A stretch of 64,000 bases of DNA from Alistipes onderdonkii. Its GTDB lineage: Bacteria > Bacteroidota > Bacteroidia > Bacteroidales > Rikenellaceae. The notes under the pieces were generated by a model that was given only the letters and a program-made list of their open reading frames with translations, was not told the DNA's origin and ran no database searches. The stretch lies in assembly GCF_025145285.1 (NCBI RefSeq), contig NZ_CP102251.1:3162001-3226000 (forward strand). The letters are read 5' to 3'. Below, piece after piece: positions 28,959 through 37,616 of this stretch (within the stretch, counting starts at the first letter, position 1; every line of letters starts with the position of its first letter). The position numbers and the translations under genes were made by a program.

Positions 28959-30308
28959 ATGAAGAAAACATTTTTGACGGCTTTCGCTGCCCTGCTCATG
29001 GCAATCCCCGCTGTTCAGGCGCAGAAAGTCAACAAGAGCGGGCTCCTCTCCAAGATCGAGAAGAGCGACGCCGACATCGCCGACGCGAAGAAGAACGCGA
29101 AGGCCTCCACGTGGATCAACCGTGGCAAAGCATTGTACGAGGCTGCCGTGGAACCGACCAAGAGCCTCTTCGTCAACATGGACGCCGCGATGCTGAAGCT
29201 GGCCGTGGGCGAACCTTCGGCCACCAAGCAGGTGACGCTTCTCAACGTTCCCTACGAAGCGTGGGAATACCCCTATTTCATCGCCTATATCAAGGACGGC
29301 AAGGTAGTTACCTGGACGCAGACCGACTGGGTGCTGAAAGAGGCCCCTGCCATGGCCATCGAGGCTTACAACAAGGCTTACGAGATCGACCCCAAGAGCG
29401 CTGCGAAGGCGAAGGACGGGTTGCAGCAGATCAGCGATTTCTGTTCGCAGGTCGGTAATACGGGCATCGACACGGGCGAGTACGTTGCAGCCGCCGACGC
29501 CTATGCCACGGCTTTCCAGGCGCAGTCGAGCCCCGCTTACGGCGCAGCCGCAGACCCCGCGCTGCTTTACTATGCCGGTTACCTGCGCACGGTGGACGGT
29601 TCGGCGCACCCCTCGTCGTTCGGACAGGGTGCCGAGTACCTCAAGAAAGCGATCGACCTGGGGTATACCGACGAGGAGGGTAACATCTACTACTACCTCT
29701 TCCACTGCTACTACGGCCTGAAGAACGTCAGCCAGGACAATGTCATGCTGGCCAAGGACGCCCTGATCACGGGTATCGGCAAATTCCCGAAGAACGAGCG
29801 TATCCTCGACGGCCTGATGCAGCTCTACACCTCCGAAGAGGGCGTGGGCGACCCTGCCGACCTGGTAACGCTGATCGACTCGGCCATTGCCGACAACCCC
29901 GAGAACGTAGACCTCTGGTTCGGCCGCGGCCGTATCTTCTATGCGCTGAAAAACTACGACGAGAGCATCGCATCGTTCAAGAAGGTCGTGGAGCTGAAGC
30001 CCGACCTGTTCGAGGGCAACTATTACCTGGGCGTGTTCTACACGATCAAGGCCGACGAGATGAACAAGGTGATGAACGAGAAGCAGTATAGCAGCCAGAC
30101 TGCCTACGATACCGACCTGAAGGAGGTGAATGCCGTCTATATGGATGCCGTGCCCTGGTTCGAAAAGGCATACGAGCTGAAAAAGGACGACGTCAATACG
30201 CTCGACTTCCTCAAGTCGATCTGCTTCCGCCTGCGCGATGAGGAGGGCATGATGGACAAGTACAACAAGTACAACACCCTGCTCAAAGAAGCCAAAGGCG
30301 AAGAATAA
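28959..30308 (+). CDS. Secreted tetratricopeptide-repeat protein
   Basis: The protein has 449 residues and a signal peptide ending at AQ (MKKTFLTAFAALLMAIPAVQAQ). Helical TPR-like pairs run through the protein; the clearest unit is ENVDLWFGRGRIFYALKNYDESIA, followed by LFEGNYYLGVFYTIKADEM. Such proteins are common periplasmic scaffolds in Bacteroidota. No catalytic motif is seen and no partner is evident. It ends with a strong terminator at 30349-30382. Confidence 0.83.
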   Translation: MKKTFLTAFAALLMAIPAVQAQKVNKSGLLSKIEKSDADIADAKKNAKASTWINRGKALYEAAVEPTKSLFVNMDAAMLKLAVGEPSATKQVTLLNVPYEAWEYPYFIAYIKDGKVVTWTQTDWVLKEAPAMAIEAYNKAYEIDPKSAAKAKDGLQQISDFCSQVGNTGIDTGEYVAAADAYATAFQAQSSPAYGAAADPALLYYAGYLRTVDGSAHPSSFGQGAEYLKKAIDLGYTDEEGNIYYYLFHCYYGLKNVSQDNVMLAKDALITGIGKFPKNERILDGLMQLYTSEEGVGDPADLVTLIDSAIADNPENVDLWFGRGRIFYALKNYDESIASFKKVVELKPDLFEGNYYLGVFYTIKADEMNKVMNEKQYSSQTAYDTDLKEVNAVYMDAVPWFEKAYELKKDDVNTLDFLKSICFRLRDEEGMMDKYNKYNTLLKEAKGEE

Positions 30309-30348
30309 TCCCCTGCGGGAGCGGCGCTGCCGCCCTGCGCTTACAGGA

Positions 30349-30382
30349 ATCCCGGCTCCGAAACGCGGAGCCGGGATTTTTC
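30349..30382 (+). terminator. Terminator of the TPR gene
   Basis: Stem AATCCCGGCTCC (30349-30360) pairs with GGAGCCGGGATT (30368-30379) around a 7-base loop, followed by a T run. From 30395 to about 30520 only short degenerate words such as TCCGTGCAA are found. Confidence 0.85.
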
Positions 30383-30536
30383 ATGCGCCGATGCGCCTGT
30401 CGTGATGTCCGTGCCGTCGTGTTTGTAGGGTAATATCCGTGCAAGACGTCCGTGCAAATCCTGTGCGGCATCCGTGCGAAATGCCTGTGCTGTTGTGCCG
30501 ATCTCCGGGCATTCTGCCTGTGGCGCGACCCGCGCT

Positions 30537-31283
30537 TCAAGGTTTCCGGATGTCGAAGCCCAACTGCCGGAGCATCCCTTCGTGGTCGAGGCAAAAGCGT
30601 TTCATCAGCAGGTAATGCGGCGTCTGCTCCAGTTCGGTGAGTTGCAGTCCGTTGTCCGCGATCTCGTAGATGTCGGCGCCGGGGTAGGCCATGACGATAG
30701 GCGAGTGGGTGCTGACGATGAACTGCGATCCGCTTTCCACGAGTTGTTTTATCCGGCACAGCATATACATCTGCCGCGACGGCGAGAGGGCGGCCTCGGG
30801 CTCGTCGAAGATATAGAGCCCGTTCCCGCGGAGCCTGTGTTCGAGCAGGCTCAGGAAACTTTCGCCGTGCGATTGCCTGTGGAGCGACTTGTCGCCGTAA
30901 TAGCGGTGTATGCCGTCGGCTATCTGGTCGATCTCGGTGGCGACGTTGTAGAAACTCTCGGCACGCAGGAAATAGCCGTCGCGCGGCTGCAACCCGCGTC
31001 CGAGCACGAGGTTCCCGTATAGCGGGGAATGAGTCTCGCGCGTTGCGAACCGAAAGTTCTTCGACCCGCCCTCGGCATTGAATCCCGCTTTTACGGCGAT
31101 GGCTTCCAGCAGCGTCGATTTGCCCATGCCGTTCTCGCCCACGATGAACGTCACCGGGCGGCGGAACCGCAACCCACTGAACCCCGCCAGCGCGGGCACC
31201 GTATAGGGGTATTCGTGCGGCAAATCTCCGGCCTCTTTCAGCCGGATGTATTTGATATAGAGTGCGTTTTCGGATAAGATCAT
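30537..31283 (-). CDS. AAA family (ABC-type) ATPase
   Basis: The protein has 248 residues. Walker A is GENGMGKSTLLEAI (near residue 50), an ABC-type signature is SHGESFLSLLEHR (near 145), and Walker B is GLYIFDEPEAALSPSRQ with a downstream STHSPIVMAYPGA switch His. There are no membrane helices or DNA-binding domain. It belongs to the group of small cytosolic ATPases seen in overcoming-lysogenisation/RecF-like families; its process is unknown. The nearest gene on its left is convergent. It is probably a single gene. Confidence 0.82.
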   Translation of the reverse strand: MILSENALYIKYIRLKEAGDLPHEYPYTVPALAGFSGLRFRRPVTFIVGENGMGKSTLLEAIAVKAGFNAEGGSKNFRFATRETHSPLYGNLVLGRGLQPRDGYFLRAESFYNVATEIDQIADGIHRYYGDKSLHRQSHGESFLSLLEHRLRGNGLYIFDEPEAALSPSRQMYMLCRIKQLVESGSQFIVSTHSPIVMAYPGADIYEIADNGLQLTELEQTPHYLLMKRFCLDHEGMLRQLGFDIRKP

Positions 31284-31430
31284 GGCGGGCTTTTTGGGGT
31301 TCCGTTCCGCTAATTTAGTGATTTTCCCCGGATATGCGGCCTGTTATCGCAGGAAACCTTCCAGGTTCCGGACGTTGTCTCTCCCGGGCCGTTCCGGCCT
31401 CTCCCTGCCCGGGGATTCACCGCCTCTTCC

Positions 31431-32756
31431 TTATGCGCCGGCTTTGCGGTAGATCGTCCGCAGGCTGTGCGTCATGAAGTATTGCAGCACGCCGCGCAGG
31501 AACATGTACAGCGTGAAGGCGAGCCACAGGGCGTTGTTGCCTATGAGCGTATGCCCGATATAGAAGATGCCGAAATAGGCTGCCGTAGCCCAGAACATCG
31601 AGTTGCGCATGACGCGCGTCTGCGTGGCGCCCACCATGATGCCGTCCATGATGAAAGGCATGGCGCTGGCTACGGGGATCAGGATGATCCATACGATATA
31701 CCGTCCGGCGACCTCCACGATCGTCGCGGCGTTTGCGGCCGAATCGTCGATGAACAGCCCCACCAGGTCGCGCCACCAGACGATGTAGATTCCCACGAAC
31801 AGTACCGACACGGCCGTGCCCCATGCGATGCAGCGCCGCAGGCAGTCGCGCAGCGCCCTTACGTCCCGGGCGCCGATGAACCGTCCGGTCAGCGCTTCGG
31901 CGGCATATGCGAAGCCGTCGTTCATGTACGAGAAGAGCGTGAAGAGCTGCAACAGCAGGGTGTTCACGGCCAGCAGCACCGGGTCTTCCATGCGGGCCGA
32001 AGCCCCCGTGAAGAAGGTGTAGACCGCCACGATGCAGAGCGTACGCAGCATGATGTCGCGGTTGACGATGAAGAAGGTTTTGAGCGGTTTCATGTCGAAT
32101 ACCTCGGCCCAGTCGATTCCCGTCAGCACCTTGCGGTAGCGCAGCATGAGCAGCAGCAGCGAAAGCCCCACGCCCGTCCACTGTGCGATCACCGAGGCGT
32201 AGGCGATGCCGACGATCCCCATGTCCATGCCGAAGGCGAACCAAAGGCTGCACAAGACATGCACCGCGTTGACCGAAATAGCCGTGAACATCGGTATCAT
32301 GGCATTCTGCATACCCGTGAACCAGCCGTTGAACCCGAACAGGAGGATGCCAGCCGGTACGGCCCAGATGCGGGCGTAGAAATATTCGCGCGTCATTTCG
32401 TTGCCGTTCAGTCCCCACAGGGCCAGCTCGCCCAGCGGGTATTGCAGGGCGAGCATCAGCAATCCCATGCCTGCCGCCACGACCATCGCCCTTACGAGCA
32501 TGTTGGTGCATTCGTGGAAATTCCCTGCGCCGAACGCCTGTGCCGTGAGTCCGCTGGTTCCCATGCGCACGAACGAGCAGTTCCAGTAGATGAAGTTGAA
32601 GATCGACACCCCGATGGCCAGTGCGCCGATCGTCGCCGCCGAATCCGCGCCCCAGTGCCCGGCGATGGCCGTCGACACGATTCCCATCAGCGGCACGGTG
32701 ATGTTCGAAACGATATTCGGGAGCGCGATGCGCAGTATTTCGCGGTTCATGTTCAT
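31431..32756 (-). CDS. MATE family efflux transporter
   Basis: The protein is about 441 residues from the ATG at 32756; an ATG at 32750 is just as good (MNMNREILRIALP). It has twelve membrane helices, the normal MATE count. The start ILRIALPNIVSNITVPLMGIV matches the family, as does GTSGLTAQAFGAGN near residue 75 and the SYMNDGFAYAAEALTGRFIGA segment in the second half. MATE pumps export drugs or metabolites in exchange for Na+ or H+. Substrate unknown. A -7 box is at 32808-32816. Confidence 0.93.
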   Translation of the reverse strand: MNMNREILRIALPNIVSNITVPLMGIVSTAIAGHWGADSAATIGALAIGVSIFNFIYWNCSFVRMGTSGLTAQAFGAGNFHECTNMLVRAMVVAAGMGLLMLALQYPLGELALWGLNGNEMTREYFYARIWAVPAGILLFGFNGWFTGMQNAMIPMFTAISVNAVHVLCSLWFAFGMDMGIVGIAYASVIAQWTGVGLSLLLLMLRYRKVLTGIDWAEVFDMKPLKTFFIVNRDIMLRTLCIVAVYTFFTGASARMEDPVLLAVNTLLLQLFTLFSYMNDGFAYAAEALTGRFIGARDVRALRDCLRRCIAWGTAVSVLFVGIYIVWWRDLVGLFIDDSAANAATIVEVAGRYIVWIILIPVASAMPFIMDGIMVGATQTRVMRNSMFWATAAYFGIFYIGHTLIGNNALWLAFTLYMFLRGVLQYFMTHSLRTIYRKAGA

Positions 32757-32772
32757 AGGTGCGGGGCGGGGA

Positions 32773-32816
32773 TGTCCGGCACCCCCTGCCGGACGTCGTT
32801 TACGGGTGCAAAGATA
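32773..32816 (-). promoter_or_regulatory. MATE gene promoter and leader hairpin
   Basis: Minus-strand TATCTTTGC at 32816-32808 is an exact -7 box. In the leader, GTCCGGCA (32773-32780) and TGCCGGAC (32786-32793) form an 8-bp stem. Confidence 0.55.
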
Positions 32817-32900
32817 AGGCAAAAGCGGCGAATTTGTAACGGCCCCTGTCTTTTATCGCCAAATCGGGTCTGCAATATGCCGTAATCCGGAAAAATGGAT

Positions 32901-32909
32901 TACCTTTGC
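32901..32909 (+). promoter_or_regulatory. -7 box of the pseudouridine synthase gene
   Basis: TACCTTTGC is an exact match 24 bp before the ATG at 32933. The MATE promoter points the other way about 90 bp to the left. Confidence 0.6.
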
Positions 32910-32932
32910 CCCACAAACTCATTCAAATACGT

Positions 32933-34405
32933 ATGAAAGACAACAAAAACGACTCGACCACGGTACTTTCGCGTTTCGGACGCGACAAGCGCCAGCGTAC
33001 CGTGACTGCTACGGCGGAGCGTGTCGAGCGTCGCCCGCGTTTACAGCGTGATGCTGCCGATTCGGAGCAACCGTCCAGCGAGGGGCCCCGTGAGCGGGCC
33101 TCCTACAATCCCCATTTCACGGCAGACAACCGCCCTGCATTTGACAAACCGCGCCGCCAGTTCGGCGACAAACCGGCTTACGGCGAGCGTAAGTCCGGCG
33201 ATAAACCCCGTTACGAGCACCGCGACGGCGACAAACCGCGCCGCCAGTACGGTGACAAGCCCGCCTATGGCGAGCACAAGTACGGTGACAAACCCCGCTA
33301 TGAGCACCGCGACGGCGACAAACCGCGCCGCCAGTACGGCGACAAGCCTGCTTACGGCGAACGTAGTTTCGGCGATAAACCCCGCTACGAAAACCGCGAC
33401 GGCGACAAACCGCGCCGCCAGTACGGCGACAAGCCCGCCTACGGCGAACGCAAGTTCGGCGACAAGCCTGCCTATGGCGAGCGCAAATTCGGCGACAAGC
33501 CCCGCTACGAGCACCGCGACGGTGACAAACCGCGCCGCCAGTATGGCGACAAGCCCGCCTACGGTGAACGCAAGTTCGGGGATAAGAAATACGGCGACCG
33601 TAAATTCGGCGACAAACCCTATAAGCCGGGGCCGAGGAAGCACGACGACAAACCGGCTTCCTACCCGAAATTCACGCCCGAAAAGCAGGTCGGCGAAATG
33701 CGCCTGAACCGTTTTCTCGCGCAGTCGGGCCTCTGCTCGCGCCGCGAGGCCGACGATTTCATCACCGCGGGCCTGGTCACGGTCAACGGCCAGATCGTCA
33801 CCCAGCTGGGCACCAAGGTGCTTCCCACCGACGAGGTGAAATTCAACGACAGCCGCGTGCAGGGCGAGAAGAAGGTCTACCTCGTGCTCAACAAGCCCAA
33901 GGGTTATGTCACGTCGCTCGACGACCCCCATGCCGGCAAGACCGTCATGGATCTGGTCGAAGGTGCCTGCACGGAGCGCATCTACCCCGTAGGCCGTCTG
34001 GACAAGAACAGCCTCGGGTTGCTGCTTTTCACCAACGACGGCGACCTTACGAAGCAGCTCACGCACCCCTCGTACCTGAAAAAGAAAATCTACCAGGTGA
34101 CGCTCGACAAGCCCCTGGCGCGTGCCGATATGGATCGCATCGCCGAGGGCATCACGCTCGAAGACGGCGAAATCTTCGCCGACGAAATTTCCTATGTCAA
34201 GGAGAACAAACAGGAGATCGGCATCGAGATACACTCCGGCCGCAACCGTATCGTGCGCCGTATTTTCGAATTCCTGGGTTACACGGTCACCAAGCTCGAC
34301 CGTGTCTACTATGCCGGCCTGACCAAGAAGAACCTCAAGCGCGGAGCTTGGCGTTTCCTCTCCCGCGAGGAGGTCGAACGGCTCAAGTCCGGCCAGTACG
34401 AATAA
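32933..34405 (+). CDS. rRNA pseudouridine synthase (RluB/RsuA type) with repeat-rich N-terminus
   Basis: The protein is about 490 residues. The first 80 are charged. About 155 residues of near-identical units follow (GDKPRYEHRDGDKPRRQYGD and KPAYGERK; roughly 82-236). An S4 RNA-binding domain starts near residue 255 (MRLNRFLAQSGLCSRREADDF). The catalytic domain has YPVGRLDKNSLGLL, with the nucleophile Asp near residue 357, and HSGRNRIVRRIFEFLG. It isomerises a uridine in 16S or 23S rRNA. The basic/acidic repeats are encoded by tandem DNA repeats. A bidirectional terminator follows. Confidence 0.93.
   Translation: MKDNKNDSTTVLSRFGRDKRQRTVTATAERVERRPRLQRDAADSEQPSSEGPRERASYNPHFTADNRPAFDKPRRQFGDKPAYGERKSGDKPRYEHRDGDKPRRQYGDKPAYGEHKYGDKPRYEHRDGDKPRRQYGDKPAYGERSFGDKPRYENRDGDKPRRQYGDKPAYGERKFGDKPAYGERKFGDKPRYEHRDGDKPRRQYGDKPAYGERKFGDKKYGDRKFGDKPYKPGPRKHDDKPASYPKFTPEKQVGEMRLNRFLAQSGLCSRREADDFITAGLVTVNGQIVTQLGTKVLPTDEVKFNDSRVQGEKKVYLVLNKPKGYVTSLDDPHAGKTVMDLVEGACTERIYPVGRLDKNSLGLLLFTNDGDLTKQLTHPSYLKKKIYQVTLDKPLARADMDRIAEGITLEDGEIFADEISYVKENKQEIGIEIHSGRNRIVRRIFEFLGYTVTKLDRVYYAGLTKKNLKRGAWRFLSREEVERLKSGQYE
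33170..33620. repeat. Tandem coding repeats in the pseudouridine synthase gene
   Basis: Units such as CGGCGACAAACCGCGCCGCC and CGACAAGCCCGCCTACGG recur about five to six times with codon-level variants. All stay in frame and specify GDKP-type peptides. Confidence 0.85.
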
Positions 34406-34407
34406 TG

Positions 34408-34440
34408 AAAAAGGGTGATTCCTTACGAATCACCCTTTTT
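34408..34440. terminator. Bidirectional terminator
   Basis: AAAAAGGGTGATT (34408-34420) pairs perfectly with AATCACCCTTTTT (34428-34440). It ends both the pseudouridine synthase gene and the convergent clostripain gene. Confidence 0.88.
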
Positions 34441-34443
34441 CAA

Positions 34444-35934
34444 TTAATGCGTATCTCGGTACCAGCTCGTCTGCTTGTTCTCTTCGGTGTATTTGTCCGA
34501 TGGTTCGCTGAACGACACTCCCGAATAGTAGGCGACGGGGTTCATCCGGCCGTTATATGCCGAGTAGAATTCCGGCGTATTGAGCCGTGCAGCTTTTGGG
34601 AACGCCTTGTCCAACTGCACTTTGAACTCCTCTTTCAGCCCAGCGTCGCTGCAGGCCAGTTCGACCCAGTGTCCCAGATCGTAGAATATGTGCGAAGACA
34701 TTCCCTCGTAGCTTTGCAGCTCTTCCGCATAGGTCTTTTGGGGCGCGGCGTTGATATGCCGCATGATCTCCTTCATACCTTCCATTTCCGCCATCACGGC
34801 CAGCGAAATGCAGCCCGATTTGGTCGTTGCATCGTTCATGTAGAAGTTCCAGAATGCTTCGCATACCTTTGTCAGGTTGTATTCTTTGCCACCGTCGGTG
34901 AAGAACCACGGCATCGCCCGCTCATAGGGGAATCCTTGTGCCATGATTTCGCAGGGCGCGGCAATTACGTAGTCCGTGCATTCGCGCAGGTCGTACAGCG
35001 TCTCTATATTGGCCATAAAGCAGGCATCGAAAAGCAGGTAGTCGGGTCTGTAATTTTGGGCCTTGACCGCCGCCGCGAAATTCGTAATGTCGATCGACCG
35101 CCCCGTGTCGCCGAACGAACGGGTTAGCAGTGCCCCTGGCATCGGAATCCATAAATCCTCCAGCTCATTCGTCATCCGGGCCGAGTAGCTGAGTGCCCCA
35201 TGATCCGCGGGCACCCACGCCTTGCCGTGACAACCGACGATGATCCCGTAATGCTGCGCAGGGGCGAGCGCCGCCACGTCGCTCAGCATGCGCTGTACGC
35301 ATGCGGGATCGGCCGCCGCGAAATCGTCGTAACTTTTCAGCAGCGTGAATGCGGCCGCCTGCTTTTCGGCGTTGAAATACGCTTCGTACATTTCGGCCTG
35401 TGAGTGCGTATTGGGCTGGTAGCAGACTAATATGCGGCCGTCGCCCGGAACATTTGCGTCGACAGCTTTCAATACACCGTCGATATTTTGTTTGTAGAAA
35501 TTCAGCAAATCCCGCCCCGGCATGTAGAGCAGCATGGTCTGCGTCGCAGTCGCCGGGCTTTGCGATACGGTGACGCTACACTGCGCACCTCCTGCGGTCA
35601 GGTTCAGCATCACTGTCCCTAACTTGATGCGGCTGTGGCCTGTATTGTCGTCCTGCGCCCTCACCGTTACCGTCGTCTCCCCGCGGCCGCCTTGGGTGGG
35701 GGAGACGTCGAAGCCGCTTCCCGTGGTGGTGAGCGACCACGCTTCGGTCGACGACACCGTGAATGCCGCCTCCGAACCCGCCGTGCTGCGCAGTACCACT
35801 TCGTTCTGCGTCGTGGTCAGCCCTGCGCGTTCCTCTGTTTTTTCGCACCCGGCGAGCAGCGCCACTGCCAGCAGCAGGCTCAGCGTGCGCCGGATTATTT
35901 GTAGGTACGGGGTTTTAGGTTGTTGAATTGCCAT
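34444..35934 (-). CDS. BACON-domain clostripain-family cysteine peptidase lipoprotein
   Basis: The protein has 496 residues. The N-terminus is a lipoprotein signal with lipobox LLAG-Cys near residue 29. A BACON-type domain follows (about 35-130: NEVVLRSTAGSEAAFTVSST to QCSVTVSQSPATATQ). A peptidase family C11 domain comes next, with the His of YGIIVGCHGKAW and the catalytic Cys in LLFDACFMANIE. Such proteins cleave after Arg/Lys and can reach the outer surface. The start overlaps the end of the DUF4919 gene by 40 nt, suggesting coupling or a slightly later start. Confidence 0.88.
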   Translation of the reverse strand: MAIQQPKTPYLQIIRRTLSLLLAVALLAGCEKTEERAGLTTTQNEVVLRSTAGSEAAFTVSSTEAWSLTTTGSGFDVSPTQGGRGETTVTVRAQDDNTGHSRIKLGTVMLNLTAGGAQCSVTVSQSPATATQTMLLYMPGRDLLNFYKQNIDGVLKAVDANVPGDGRILVCYQPNTHSQAEMYEAYFNAEKQAAAFTLLKSYDDFAAADPACVQRMLSDVAALAPAQHYGIIVGCHGKAWVPADHGALSYSARMTNELEDLWIPMPGALLTRSFGDTGRSIDITNFAAAVKAQNYRPDYLLFDACFMANIETLYDLRECTDYVIAAPCEIMAQGFPYERAMPWFFTDGGKEYNLTKVCEAFWNFYMNDATTKSGCISLAVMAEMEGMKEIMRHINAAPQKTYAEELQSYEGMSSHIFYDLGHWVELACSDAGLKEEFKVQLDKAFPKAARLNTPEFYSAYNGRMNPVAYYSGVSFSEPSDKYTEENKQTSWYRDTH

Positions 35935-36632
35935 GTGCGGTCACGTTTATAGGTATATCCTTCGGGCTTGTTCCAGTATACGCGGCCGAAGTCGTAATAG
36001 AGCCCTTTGCGTTTCTTGTCGCCGACCATCCGGGGCGCCGTGAAGGGGATGAATTCCACCGTACGGCTGATGATGCGGCTCTTGCCGTAGGTGTAACCCT
36101 CCGATGCCATCACGTCGAGCGCATGGTCGAACATCAGGATATGGCGCGGGGTCTTCTGCGTGAGGGCATCCCCCGAATCCTCGATCGCGCGGAGCACCCC
36201 CTTCACCTTGTTGTAATACATCTTCTCCTGCAGCTTGTTGCCCAGCGCCCCGTGGGCATAGGCCATCAGGTTCAGGATTTTGGGGCTGAACGGGTCGCGG
36301 GCGAGCGCATCTTCGCCCACGTAGAGCATCGCGTCGAGCGTTTCGGCCAGCGGGTTGTCGGGATCGAGCCCCGATGCCAACATCAGCAGCTTGTCCAGGT
36401 CGGGGTTCGCCTCCATCGGTTTGTAGCTCTCCTGGTGGGCGTAGCCGTAGTAGAGGTAGTGGTAATCCTCGTCGGTGAGCGTCTCGTCGCCCGCGTTGTA
36501 GCGCATCATCAGCGAAGTGTAGTAGAACGGCGAATCGGGGTCGGACGTCTTGGCGACGATGTCCTCCTCGACGGGGACTTTCGCCGCGGCCAGCGCCGGG
36601 AGCAGGAGCAATGTCAGCAGTAAATTTTTCAT
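35895..36632 (-). CDS. DUF4919 family secreted protein
   Basis: The protein has 245 residues and a signal peptide (MKNLLLTLLLLPALAAAK). The body (SPFYYTSLMMRYNAGDETLTDEDYHYLYYGYAHQ) and the end (GLYYDFGRVYWNKPEGYTYKRDR) match the Bacteroidota-only DUF4919 family as I recall it. The function is unknown. It precedes and overlaps the clostripain gene on the same strand. Confidence 0.82.
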   Translation of the reverse strand: MKNLLLTLLLLPALAAAKVPVEEDIVAKTSDPDSPFYYTSLMMRYNAGDETLTDEDYHYLYYGYAHQESYKPMEANPDLDKLLMLASGLDPDNPLAETLDAMLYVGEDALARDPFSPKILNLMAYAHGALGNKLQEKMYYNKVKGVLRAIEDSGDALTQKTPRHILMFDHALDVMASEGYTYGKSRIISRTVEFIPFTAPRMVGDKKRKGLYYDFGRVYWNKPEGYTYKRDRTWQFNNLKPRTYK

Positions 36633-36671
36633 ATCCGTGTTTTGTCCGTATTTTAGGCACTAACGCTCAAA

Positions 36672-37562
36672 TCAGCGCAAATCGTATTCCGCGATCAGTT
36701 TGCGGAACTTTTCGCGCAGCGCCCCCGAACCTTCGACGAGCGGCAGCCGCATCGTCGGGCCGATTATGCCCATTTCGGCCAGTGCGCACTTCACCCCAAC
36801 GGGGTTGCCCTCTTCGAACAGGGCGTGCACCGCTTCGGCGAGGCATTCGTATGCCTTTTCCGCACGGTCGAACTCCCCGGCCTTGGCGTAGTTCACACAC
36901 TCCATGAACCGCTTGGGAAAAGCGTTCGCGGCCACCGAGATCACGCCGTCGCCGCCGCGGCGCATCAGCTCGAGCGTCATGCCGTCGTCGCCCGACAGCA
37001 CGATGAACCCTTCGGGGCGCCGGTCGAGGATGTGCTGCATCTGTTCGATGTCGCCCGATGCCTCCTTGATGCCGATCACGTTCTTCATCCCGCGAGCCAG
37101 CCGCAGCGTCGTCTCGGCCGTCATGTTGACGCCCGAGCGTCCCGGGATGTTGTAGAGGATCACCGGCAGCGGCGAGTGCTCCGATACGGTGCGGAAATGC
37201 TGGTAGAGCCCCTCTTGCGAGGGCTTGTTGTAGTAGGGCGTAACGCTCAGGATGGCGTCGGCGCCCCGCAGGTCGAATTCGCGCAGCTGATCCAGTACCT
37301 CCGACGTCGAGTTGCCGCCGCAGCCCATCACCAGCGGTACGCGCCCCGCGATGTGGTTGGTGATGAACATGGCTATCACGGCGCGCTCGGGCATGTAGAG
37401 CGTCGGCGTCTCGGCCGTGGTGCCCAGCGCCACGATGTAGTCCACGCCGCCTTCGATCACATAGTCGATCATGCGTGCCAGCGCCTGATAGTCAACTTTT
37501 CCTTCGGGTGTAAAGGGGGTTATCATGGCGGCCCCCACGCCGCAGAGCTTGTGTCGTATCAT
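36672..37562 (-). CDS. dapA: 4-hydroxy-tetrahydrodipicolinate synthase
   Basis: The protein has 296 residues. It has the Schiff-base Lys in IGIKEASGD (near 163), the catalytic Tyr in VILYNIPGRSGV, the LGTTAETPTL loop (near 46-55) and PYYNKPSQEGLYQHF. It condenses pyruvate with aspartate semialdehyde on the way to diaminopimelate and lysine. It is followed on the same strand by DUF4919; ligA lies 54 bp upstream on the same strand, so a ligA-dapA transcript is possible. Confidence 0.96.
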   Translation of the reverse strand: MIRHKLCGVGAAMITPFTPEGKVDYQALARMIDYVIEGGVDYIVALGTTAETPTLYMPERAVIAMFITNHIAGRVPLVMGCGGNSTSEVLDQLREFDLRGADAILSVTPYYNKPSQEGLYQHFRTVSEHSPLPVILYNIPGRSGVNMTAETTLRLARGMKNVIGIKEASGDIEQMQHILDRRPEGFIVLSGDDGMTLELMRRGGDGVISVAANAFPKRFMECVNYAKAGEFDRAEKAYECLAEAVHALFEEGNPVGVKCALAEMGIIGPTMRLPLVEGSGALREKFRKLIAEYDLR

Positions 37563-37616
37563 ATGATTCTGTTTGGCATTATGTAGTTTTTTATGCGTAT
37601 TCCTTTTCCGCGGGGC

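Noticed and set aside
33170..33620. Repeat block resembling a CRISPR or intergenic satellite
   Set aside because: It encodes in-frame peptide repeats of the pseudouridine synthase.
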